From Lentzea alba (GTDB taxonomy: Bacteria; Actinomycetota; Actinomycetes; Mycobacteriales; Pseudonocardiaceae): 64,000 nt of DNA. Shown one piece after another: positions 36,701 through 43,426 of the stretch. The stretch spans positions 416,601-480,600 of the forward strand of contig NZ_JAAMPJ010000007.1 in NCBI RefSeq assembly GCF_011067745.1, written 5' to 3'. A program made the translations under genes and the position numbers. Each line of letters starts with the position of its first letter. The stretch's first letter is position 1. The notes below the pieces were generated by a model. It saw only the letters and a list, made by a program, of their open reading frames with translations, was not told where the DNA came from and searched no databases.

Positions 36701-38512
36701 GCAGCGGCCGTTCTGGTCGTAGACGTAGCGGTACCAGATTCCGTTGCGGTCCTGCCAACCGGTGAGCCGCCCCACCTGGTCGTAGTTGAAGTGAGTCGGA
36801 GCGCCGGAGGAGTTGACGACCTCGACCAGGTGCCCGAGATCGTTGTACCGGAAGCGCGTGACCACGACGTCCGCGTTCGAATCGTCCCCGAGCACTCGGA
36901 TCTCGACAACGCGGCCGTGTTCAGCGCGAATCCCGATCTCCGCGCCGCCCGGCCCGCGCACCACCGTCGGCGCACCGGAGGCGTCGTACTCGATCTCGAT
37001 GCGCTGGTCCTCGTCCTCGATGGCCACGAGGGGAAGCACGCGACGCTCACCGCGGAATCGCAGCGTGTGTCCACTGAGGAGATCGGTGATGGTGCAGGTG
37101 CCGTCCGGCTCGCGCGTCAACGGGAAACGCGGCCCCTCCACCGGCAGCACCGGCGACCCCGCCTCCGGCAGGGGGTAGACGAGAATCATGCCGTCCGGCG
37201 CGAAGTAACAGACGTTCTCGTCGTCGAACTCCAGCCGTTGGTCCAATGTGGACGCCCAGGAGCGGCCGAACCGCTGTCCCGCGCGGTAGGACGACACGTG
37301 CGTGCGCTCCAGCACGAGCTTCACCGGGCCGGGCAGCTCCAGGTCGGTCTGCCACAGGACGACCTCACCCGTCGCGACGTCCATCGGGTCCGACTTGGTG
37401 TTGCGGTTGTCCTTGGGCACCGACGTGTCTTTGGGATTGCCGGGCTTGTTGCTGCCGGAGGTTTTGGTGTCACCGCCGGACTTCGTGCCGGTCGGCGGCT
37501 TGGTGCCGGAAGGCGGGGCGCTCCCGTTCCCCGGATCGCCCTTCGAGTTGTCCTTCGGCGACGAGTTGGGCGAGTTGTCAGGGCCGTCGCTCTTCGAAGA
37601 CGGCCCGGACGAACCGCTCGTCGTGGTGTTGTCGGACCCCTTGCCGCCGTCGCCCTTGGCCGAGCTGGTGGAGGTGGAACCGTCGTCGCCCTTGGGATTG
37701 TCCACACCCCTGCTGGTGGACGGCGGAGCGTCCGGCTTCGACGAGGAACCCGACTGGTCGGACTTGTTGTTCTTGAACGCCTTGCCCGCGTCACCGAAGA
37801 TGTCGCCGATCTTCTTCAACATCGGGGACAGGGCCTTGAGCGCCTTGACCAGCCTCGTGATCACGTCGGCGATCTTCGTCGCGATCTTGGCCACTTCCGC
37901 GATCACCTGCGGCACCACCCAGGTCGCACCGATTCCCAGGGTGAAGCCCACCTGCAACGCCCAGCTGATCGCATGGCCGACGAAATCGGAGATGATGTCG
38001 CGGACCAGCGTGCGCACGGCGGCGACGAGCTCGCCGGACATCCGGATGCCGCCGGACGCGTCGGCGGCGGCGGTGGCGGCGGCCGTCAGCAGATTGACTG
38101 TGTCCTGCACGCGACCCCGATAGGCGTCACCGGCCGCGCCGATCCAGCCGAGCGTGTCGGAACCGACGTAGCCGACCAGGTCATTCGCGATCGCCTGGAG
38201 CTCTTTGGTGACGTTGTTCCACGTCTCCGCATGCGCCTTGATCTGATCCGGATCACCGGTCAGCTCGTCCAACGCGCCGGACAACGGACCCACGTGCTCG
38301 ATCAGCCAGCCCACACCCGCCGCGAGAAACGCACCGAACGGATCCATCGCGATGCCCAGGGCATCCAGCGTCGTGCCCACCGCGCTCAGCGCACCGGAAG
38401 CCCAGTCACCCTTGGACAGCGCGTTGTGCGTCTCCATGGCCGATTCCAGGATCGGGACACCGCTGTAAGCCTTGGTGGAGTCCTTCCGGTCGGCAACCAG
38501 CGGGTTGCTCAT
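33755..38512 (-). CDS. RHS/YD-repeat polymorphic toxin with WXG100-like N-terminus, 1585 aa
   Basis: The N-terminal 245 residues are helical (HAETWNNVTKELQAIANDL, DTLGWIGAAGDAYRGRV) and resemble the WXG100-type export domains of type VII-secreted toxins. A Ser/Gly/Lys/Asp-rich linker follows to about residue 370. Then comes a DUF6531-like start (DPMDVATGEVV), many YD repeats (RYSYDDNGRP, TYTYDAAGRLV and others) to about 1330, and the RHS core end (YNVYRYYDPQTARYLSQDPLGL). A proline-rich linker precedes a unique C-terminal domain of about 110 residues containing TIAGDKHHTFVAALQSGRP. The RHS shell should encase this toxin tip until delivery. The tip resembles the ParB-like D/G-H-H-R-x-x-A pattern, so a nuclease is possible. 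No immunity gene lies downstream. Confidence 0.92.
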   Translation of the reverse strand: MSNPLVADRKDSTKAYSGVPILESAMETHNALSKGDWASGALSAVGTTLDALGIAMDPFGAFLAAGVGWLIEHVGPLSGALDELTGDPDQIKAHAETWNNVTKELQAIANDLVGYVGSDTLGWIGAAGDAYRGRVQDTVNLLTAAATAAADASGGIRMSGELVAAVRTLVRDIISDFVGHAISWALQVGFTLGIGATWVVPQVIAEVAKIATKIADVITRLVKALKALSPMLKKIGDIFGDAGKAFKNNKSDQSGSSSKPDAPPSTSRGVDNPKGDDGSTSTSSAKGDGGKGSDNTTTSGSSGPSSKSDGPDNSPNSSPKDNSKGDPGNGSAPPSGTKPPTGTKSGGDTKTSGSNKPGNPKDTSVPKDNRNTKSDPMDVATGEVVLWQTDLELPGPVKLVLERTHVSSYRAGQRFGRSWASTLDQRLEFDDENVCYFAPDGMILVYPLPEAGSPVLPVEGPRFPLTREPDGTCTITDLLSGHTLRFRGERRVLPLVAIEDEDQRIEIEYDASGAPTVVRGPGGAEIGIRAEHGRVVEIRVLGDDSNADVVVTRFRYNDLGHLVEVVNSSGAPTHFNYDQVGRLTGWQDRNGIWYRYVYDQNGRCVRTVGMAGFLDGVFHYDRERLVTTHTDSLGHTTVFQLNQANQTVRETDQFGHTTTFEWDRYDRLLSRTDPLGRTTRYSYDDNGRPSRVTRPDGSVVVLEEADGVLTSITVHGDGRSWRRSYGSAGGETAPDPLREPIGVATPLRVERDDESGVVPDGPERDQFGRPQWAAETGGGRTQLQWTVEGRRASRIGPRGERVLWRYDGEGNEVERVDELGRVTRREYGPFDVLTATVDPTGARTAYTYDTELRLVSVTNPNGLIWTYTYDAAGRLVQQVDFDGRTRGYVYDAAGQLVRSTDPEGGVSEYRYDLLGNLVETRTPAGTTTYAYDPVGEVVRVASAESVVEFDRDEHGRVVREVIDGRAVTFTYDAENNTIRRRTPSGVESEWFFDSAERPIGLTTAGHSVLYFHDNAGKVANRWVDETSSLQQSFGPGGRLATQVLTAAGADLTSTVVVRQRVFDYLPDGRIAGIRDTTGGPTVFERSAAGRVTTAHSPGVRENFGYDAAGNLAAWSLSGVQQGEPAAGQRRFDRNTVVAAGAVIYEHDRRGRRVSRRERHPAGERAWRYLWDAADQLVGVITPDGVRWQYRYDPLGRRIAKQRLAPDGAVAESVEFTWDGSVLIEQVHTNAFGVRRVVTWERHPVDDAPVTQLERGPDGEHFYSIVTDAMGTPTELVDTNGTVAWHGNRTLWGRHLASAAARAGTPLRFPGQYADEESGLHYNVYRYYDPQTARYLSQDPLGLEAGPNPVAYTDDPTAEFDPLGLMNCGGTTNTSNAPSTPGAGHKPGNTGGSDNKPKPPPPPKPPHLSAPPVKPKPPHLAAPPKPQPGPKPNPPAKPDNAGGSPNPPGKQDFKPPSQPEKFGVYKVEGKYTYNPAVDKIPGKNYNDVAPMQQHVSTKIVDDKIADWKKAGVMNDPVKVPVYYPPNNSSQLTIAGDKHHTFVAALQSGRPVELNLVKMPGGGMPNKATDWTNTTWAGFQKNDAWVP

Positions 38513-38618
38513 TCGTTCCCCGCCGCTCCGGCAGGCAGGAAGAGTTCACTGTCCATCGTCGTTCGTCCCCTGATGTTCCTCGTCGTCCCCGGCAGCACTG
38601 TCCCTTGTAGACGTTCGG

Positions 38619-39188
38619 TCACCACGGCGCGTCGTCCTCGTCCTCGTCGGGCTCCGGCGTGACCCGCTTTCGCTCGGGTGGACGCACCGCGGCCGGTCGA
38701 GGCGGCGCCGGCGGTTCTTCAGCCGGTTCCTCGTCGTCGTAGTCCCAGTTGCCCGCGGCGGGATCATCGGTTCCCGGCTCGTCCGGCTGCTCGGGGAACT
38801 TCTCCCGCAGACCGCCCAGCATCATCGCCCTGGTCTGCTCGTCCTCGTCGCCCAGGTGCTCGGTCATCACCTCACCGACCCGCCGCGCGATGCCGGACTG
38901 GGCGCTGCGCATCGTGGCGAGGATCTGCGCGGACAGTTCGGGCAGCGGCATCGAGCGGATCTTCTCGGTGAACTCCAGGGCCGTGACGGTGCCGTCGGCA
39001 CTCACGGTCACCCGCACGCCGTGCGGGCTCGTGGCGGTCAACCGGATCTGCTCGGTCTGTTCCTGTGCGGCCTTGTACCGCTCCGCTTTGCTCGCGAAAC
39101 TCTCGGCCCACTGCTGGACGCGTCGCTCCACGTCATCCGGATCCCGGCTGAAGCCGGCGATACCGGAAGGGGTGCTGGGACTGGTCAC
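38619..39188 (-). CDS. YbaB/EbfC-like protein with acidic C-terminal tail
   Basis: This 189-residue protein has a region (about residues 15-115) with the YbaB/EbfC pattern: a helical start, the strand VRVTVSADGTVTALEF and a C-terminal helix. A proline- and acid-rich tail follows. In actinomycetes such proteins often sit beside WXG100-like genes and large type VII secretion substrates. It is placed between the WXG100-like gene and the RHS toxin gene with short gaps (34 and 106 bp), so the three are probably one transcript. The GTG start has GGAGG upstream. Its role in toxin export or chaperoning is inferred from position only. Confidence 0.8.
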   Translation of the reverse strand: MTSPSTPSGIAGFSRDPDDVERRVQQWAESFASKAERYKAAQEQTEQIRLTATSPHGVRVTVSADGTVTALEFTEKIRSMPLPELSAQILATMRSAQSGIARRVGEVMTEHLGDEDEQTRAMMLGGLREKFPEQPDEPGTDDPAAGNWDYDDEEPAEEPPAPPRPAAVRPPERKRVTPEPDEDEDDAPW

Positions 39189-39222
39189 GTCGACCTCCCA
39201 ATCGTTGTCGGTCCTGGCGTTG

Positions 39223-39543
39223 TCATGACTTCCCCGGCGCGGACGCCATGGTCTTCGTCAACGCCTTGGAGTTGTTCTCGTCCGTGTCCTGGTACTCGGT
39301 GGCCGTGGTCTTGACGTTGCCCGCCAAGGTGCCGAGCCCTTCGGCGGCGGCCTCCAACGCGCTGACGCCTTCCTCCTCCATCGGGTTGATCACCGGTGGC
39401 AGGAAGAGACAGATCAGGCCGTACGCGTCATCGGACATGCTGGCCGTCTTCGCCGCCGAGACAACGGTGGCCATCCGGTCCGCCAAGCCGTCGAGATGAC
39501 TGGAATGGGCCATCAGATCGTCGGCCACCACTTCAAAGGACAT
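39223..39543 (-). CDS. WXG100-like / type VII secretion target protein
   Basis: This 106-residue, mostly helical protein begins SFEVVADDLMAHSSHLDGLADRM and ends with a second amphipathic helix containing EYQDTDENNSKAL. Size, helix-loop-helix layout and the Y-x-x-x-(D/E) motif in EYQDTDE fit small type VII secretion targets of the EspC/DUF2580 kind. It is the first gene of the putative unit with the YbaB-like and RHS genes. No secretion machinery genes are in the window. Confidence 0.8.
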   Translation of the reverse strand: MSFEVVADDLMAHSSHLDGLADRMATVVSAAKTASMSDDAYGLICLFLPPVINPMEEEGVSALEAAAEGLGTLAGNVKTTATEYQDTDENNSKALTKTMASAPGKS

Positions 39544-39690
39544 GACTGGTTCCCCCTCTCCTCATGCGGGCGGACGTCTCATGTGGACCGCGCGCGGGCA
39601 AGGCGGTACCGCAACAGGGTGCGCCACCGCCCGTCGGAGTCTGGCGGAATGATCAGCTCGGCAACACGCCACGAGGTGTTCAACAGGTGC

Positions 39691-41814
39691 TCAACCTGTG
39701 TCCACTTCCGGAAGGATCGGTGTTCCGCTCAGTTCATGGCTCCACAGCACGTCGCTCACGCGCTTCACGCCAGCCGCCAGATGTCGGCGGTAGGTGCTGA
39801 ACGACATCCCGAGGCGCCTGGCCGCCGCTTCCTGGGTGGGGGCGTCCTTGCTGTACGTGGTCGTGAGGACCTGGTGACGTCGGTCCCCGCCACGCTCCTC
39901 CAGCAGTGCGTCCACGGCGTGCGACAGGACATCACCGAGGCTCTGGCCGTGCTCGGTGACCAGGCGGACACGGCTGAGGGGGTTGGCGTCCAGTTCGCTG
40001 GGCCACCACAGGGCCCGCAGCGCGTCCCGCACGGCGGCGTCGAACTCCGGCCGGGACAGCACGACGTGTTCCACCCGTTCCGGCGCACTCCCGCCCGAAG
40101 GCGAAAGCATCGCGGTGTCCGCGCTCGCCAGCAGAGCGTCGGTCTTCTCCTCCACCCACGCCGAAGCGGACTGGACGCGCCAGTCGTGGGCGAACAGGCG
40201 GTACCCGTGATCGCCGACCACAGGTCTGGCATCGGTCGGCATCATGCCGCCGAGCTCGAAGTGATAGTTCCAGAACCCGTCGTCCCGCATCACGGTGAAC
40301 GACCAGGCGAGGTGGTCGGCCCGGATGATGTCGCCGAACAACCGCCACTGGAACAGGTTCATGGAGGCCGACGGCCGCTGGTACGTCCCCGGATCCACGT
40401 GGAATCGCGCGACGCTCAGGTACTCCCCCGCTCGCAGCGGTTTGACGGCGCGTGCGTGAGCCCAGCCGGCGGCCACCACCGGATCGACGTCCTCCCCTTC
40501 CGGCGAGCTGAACCGCAACGTGGCCGAGAAGGCAACGATGTCATCGGTCCGAGCCGATCGGTAGACCTTGAACGCTTCGGGCTGCCGATCCAGCCAGAAG
40601 CGGACGATCGCGGCGGACTCGGCGCCCTCCGCCTCCTCGGCCAGCTCCACCACGCGCCCCTGGTCGGCCGGCGCACAGGGCAGTTCCCGCACCAGGCCGC
40701 GGGCGTCCCACGCGAAGGTTTCGGAGAGCCGGCCGAAGGCCCGTTGCAGGTACGTGAGGGCCTGCATCGCCTGGACCACCTGCGCGTCGGACGCCTCCCG
40801 GACCCGGCCGAGCAGGTACTGGTACATCCGCTGGTGCAGGGCGGCGAATCCGTCCGGGTCACGCCAACGCAGATCGGCCACCAGCACCTCCCGCACGACG
40901 TCGTGCGGGAAGAGCCCGGACGAGGTGGACTCGATGAACGGCTGGTTGCGCAGCCAGGTGAACAGATCGGCGGCACGCTCGCCCATCATCACCCGCAGCA
41001 GGGCCTCGGACGTGACATCGGCTTGAGCGCACACCTCCAGCGCCGCGCGGTGCGCCGGGCTCGGCGGATCTCCCACGAGCCGGGGCAGCAACGTCGCGAC
41101 CACGTCCTGGCCCGGTGACCAGTCGGCCGCCCGAGGTGCCCCGTCCGCGTCCGGTTGGACGGCGACCGCCGCCGCCAGGGACAGGGCCAGCGGGTTTCCG
41201 CCGGTGAAGGCCAGCAGCGCCGGGTGCGCCGCGGCCGGGACGCCACGCACCCGCAGGAACGTGGAGGCGTCGTCCCGGGACAGGTTCCGCAGCGGCACGA
41301 CGTGCAGCAGATCCGCCCATCCCGGGTCGGCGACCCAGAGCGGATCGGGGGCCGTGCGTCCGGCGACCACCGCGACCGCGCCCTGCGGCAACCGCGGCAG
41401 GAAGTGCTCCCACAACCAGTGCTCCAGGCCCTGGCAGGTCTCGAAGGCGTCGACCAGCAGCACCGACCCCGGCTCGCCGATCGCTCTTCCGGTCGCCTGC
41501 TCGAAGTCCTCGGGCGTCGCGGGAACCGTTCGGCCGTCCACCTCGACCACCAACCGTCCCGCCGCCCGCGCCGCGCCGGCGAACCACTTGAGCAGCGCGG
41601 ACTTGCCGATCCCACCGGGTCCGTGCAGGTAGAGCACCGGCACCCCGGCGGAGTCCCCCGCCAGCGCGGACCGGAACAGCGCCCGCTCCGCCGCCCGCCC
41701 GACGAACGCCCGGTCCCGTGCCGCGACCACCAGGTCACCCAGCAAGCCGCTTTCCCCCGCCGTGTCCACCAACCCCCGCAAAGCTTCGAATGACCGATCA
41801 CGCACGTCGTCCAC
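39691..41814 (-). CDS. STAND-type ATPase with C-terminal helix-turn-helix
   Basis: This 707-residue protein has a Walker A motif (GPGGIGKSALL, about residues 66-76), a Walker B-like LLVDAFE and the plant-disease-resistance-like winged-helix region after GGNPLALSLA, typical of STAND NTPases. The second half has a region I cannot assign, and the C-terminus ends in a helix-turn-helix (EAAARRLGMSFSTYRRHL). This suggests a signal-responsive transcription regulator. The GTG start has an AGGTGA site. It lies upstream of the WXG100-like gene on the same strand, 147 bp away, and could control the toxin locus, but there is no direct evidence. Confidence 0.85.
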   Translation of the reverse strand: MDDVRDRSFEALRGLVDTAGESGLLGDLVVAARDRAFVGRAAERALFRSALAGDSAGVPVLYLHGPGGIGKSALLKWFAGAARAAGRLVVEVDGRTVPATPEDFEQATGRAIGEPGSVLLVDAFETCQGLEHWLWEHFLPRLPQGAVAVVAGRTAPDPLWVADPGWADLLHVVPLRNLSRDDASTFLRVRGVPAAAHPALLAFTGGNPLALSLAAAVAVQPDADGAPRAADWSPGQDVVATLLPRLVGDPPSPAHRAALEVCAQADVTSEALLRVMMGERAADLFTWLRNQPFIESTSSGLFPHDVVREVLVADLRWRDPDGFAALHQRMYQYLLGRVREASDAQVVQAMQALTYLQRAFGRLSETFAWDARGLVRELPCAPADQGRVVELAEEAEGAESAAIVRFWLDRQPEAFKVYRSARTDDIVAFSATLRFSSPEGEDVDPVVAAGWAHARAVKPLRAGEYLSVARFHVDPGTYQRPSASMNLFQWRLFGDIIRADHLAWSFTVMRDDGFWNYHFELGGMMPTDARPVVGDHGYRLFAHDWRVQSASAWVEEKTDALLASADTAMLSPSGGSAPERVEHVVLSRPEFDAAVRDALRALWWPSELDANPLSRVRLVTEHGQSLGDVLSHAVDALLEERGGDRRHQVLTTTYSKDAPTQEAAARRLGMSFSTYRRHLAAGVKRVSDVLWSHELSGTPILPEVDTG

Positions 41815-42356
41815 TTCAAATCACCTGAAGGAACAACACGTGCGTCGACATGACTCGGTTCACGCCGCTGATCTCCCGACTCGTCGGTGAGGCAGGGCCG
41901 TGTCCGGAACGATGCGCGCTCGCCTGCGCGACCGAGGTCGCCCTCCACCTCACGGTCAGCAAGACGACGAACGGCCCGGCCGCGATACTCGCCCTCGTGA
42001 TGATCTAAGTCACTTCCGGCGTGAATGGCGCCGCGGACAGCCTGGTTGCCCCACACCGGACCCGCCGTGAGCCGATCCGCGGTGCGCATCCGCGTGGGTC
42101 GTCTCGAACACCGTCGGCTCGATGAAGTAGCCGTGCTCGCTGCCGACGCCCGCGCGCTCGCCCTGTTCGTCGTGCACGAACAGACGTGTCTCCGCATCCG
42201 TGCCAGACCCTGAAAGGGAACTTCGCCGCACGTCCAGGACCGGATCTGTCCGCAACACCCGGCAGAGTGCGGGACAGGGCGGCGCGGACGGCGTCGCGAA
42301 GACGACGACAGCGGTCGGTCGTTCGCGACTGATCGGTGATCGGAGAGGAGAGACCG
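41815..42356. other. 542-bp gap holding an aldehyde dehydrogenase relic
   Basis: No intact gene is visible here. The minus strand between about 42060 and 42200 encodes a recognisable aldehyde dehydrogenase piece (listed separately). The rest reads as non-coding. The right end carries the purine-rich leader of the VOC gene, and the left end the promoter of the STAND gene. Confidence 0.6.
42060..42200 (-). pseudogene. Aldehyde dehydrogenase fragment
   Basis: On the minus strand this stretch translates to FVHDEQGERAGVGSEHGYF followed by IEPTVFETTHA. The G-x-F-I-E-P-T-V-F sequence is the highly conserved NAD-aldehyde dehydrogenase motif that lies between the catalytic cysteine and the EEIFGP motif. 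Neither of those flanking motifs is present. It is therefore a short remnant of a deleted gene, with no plausible start or function. Confidence 0.7.
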
Positions 42357-42767
42357 ATGCTGCGGGGCCTCGCGGGAATCTGCTACTCGACCAGCGACAT
42401 GCCGGCGGCGATCGCCTGGTACACCGAACTCGTCGGAACCGAGCCGTACTTCGTGCGCCCGGTCGACGGCCCGCCGGCTTACGCGGAGTTCCTGATCGGC
42501 GATCTTCAGGCCGAGCTGGGGCTCATCGATCGCCGCTACCTTCCGGCCGAGGCGAGCGACGGCGTAGGCGGTGTCGTCACAGCCTGGCACGTCGACGACG
42601 TTCGGGAGACGTTCGATCGGCTGGTGTCCATGGGGGCTCGTGAGTACGAGCCGATCACGGAACGGGAGGCCGGGTTCGTCACGGCGTCCGTCGTCGATCC
42701 GTTCGGCAACGTCGTTGGGCTGGAATACAACCCGCACTATCTTGAGATGCTCGCCGCACGAAAGTGA
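42357..42767 (+). CDS. VOC (glyoxalase/bleomycin-resistance-like) family protein
   Basis: This 136-residue protein shows the paired beta-alpha-beta-beta-beta halves of the VOC superfamily: GICYSTSDMPAAIAWYTELVG at the start and VDDVRETFDRLVSMGAREYEP with DPFGNVVGLEYNP in the second half. The ATG at 42357 follows GGAGAGGAGAG. VOC proteins bind metals and act as lyases, dioxygenases or drug-binding proteins; nothing here identifies the substrate. It appears to be a single gene. Confidence 0.88.
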   Translation: MLRGLAGICYSTSDMPAAIAWYTELVGTEPYFVRPVDGPPAYAEFLIGDLQAELGLIDRRYLPAEASDGVGGVVTAWHVDDVRETFDRLVSMGAREYEPITEREAGFVTASVVDPFGNVVGLEYNPHYLEMLAARK

Positions 42768-42995
42768 TCGCGCGTTCGACGAGCAGGCGGCCGCCACTCA
42801 CGCCTTCGCGTGTCGACCGTGCGCTGTCTGCGATCTACGTCCGTGCGGACCCTGCGCCTCTGAAGCCGCGCGATGATGTCGGAGCAACCGGCTGAACTGC
42901 GACGATGCAACGAATGGCGGCACCGGCCCAGTTCCGCGGCGTGATCTGATCCATACCTCCGCAATCGCGAAAACGGGTGCTCACAAGGAGATTCG

Positions 42996-43154
42996 ATGCC
43001 GTTGCTCAGATACACCGCCAAGATCGCGGCCAGTGCGCTCGTGGCCGGAATCGCGATCGTCACCCTGTCCTCAGGTTCGGCAGGCGCCGACACCGTGATC
43101 CGCAAGCCCCAGCTCGTCGCGCCCGACAACAACGTGATCCGAAAGCCTCAGTAG
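42996..43154 (+). CDS. Small secreted peptide precursor with duplicated VIRKPQ motif (52 aa)
   Basis: The ATG at 42996 is preceded by AAGGAG at 42985-42990, an ideal ribosome site. The 52-residue product has a positively charged start (MPLLRYTAK), a hydrophobic core (IAASALVAGIAIVTL) and a likely signal-peptidase site after GSAGA. The predicted mature peptide is only about 20 residues and contains VIRKPQ twice: immediately after DT, and again as the last six residues, separated by LVAPDNN. I do not recognise a family. It lies 272 bp upstream of an SARP-NB-ARC-TPR regulator on the same strand. A signalling or surface role is possible but unproven. Confidence 0.75.
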   Translation: MPLLRYTAKIAASALVAGIAIVTLSSGSAGADTVIRKPQLVAPDNNVIRKPQ

Positions 43155-43426
43155 ACAGGGCTGATCGCCCGCTGGAGCGCGCCAACGCATTGGCACCAGC
43201 CGCGTGCGTTGGCGGCTCACAGCCAGGACGGTTCCGCCCCATCACGGCCGTCACCACAAGATGCCTGCGCCACCAGGGTGGTGGCACTCCGCACCAAAGT
43301 GGACACTCGACTCCGAGTGACTCGCTCGGCCCTTCCTGGCCTGCCGGGCCAACCGGGTCGTTCCCGATCTCCTAGCCGGCCACGCGCTTCCAGCCACTCT
43401 CTGCTGAGAACCGTGGTACACAGGGA
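43155..43426. other. 272-bp gap before the SARP regulator
   Basis: I see no gene, strong hairpin or clear repeat here. It must hold the promoter of the downstream regulator unless that gene is read through from the small peptide gene. Confidence 0.4.

Noticed and set aside
33899-38662. Plus-strand frame of 1587 codons over the RHS gene
   Set aside because: Exact antisense shadow; the minus strand encodes clear YD repeats.
38546-38767. 73-aa minus-strand frame between the YbaB-like and RHS genes
   Set aside because: Arg/Thr-rich translation overlapping the YbaB-like gene in another frame, with no ribosome site.
41850-42008. Possible 52-aa gene on the plus strand (begins MTRFTPLISRLV)
   Set aside because: The only purine-rich site is too far from the ATG, no family or signal peptide is visible, and it overlaps a region of relic DNA.
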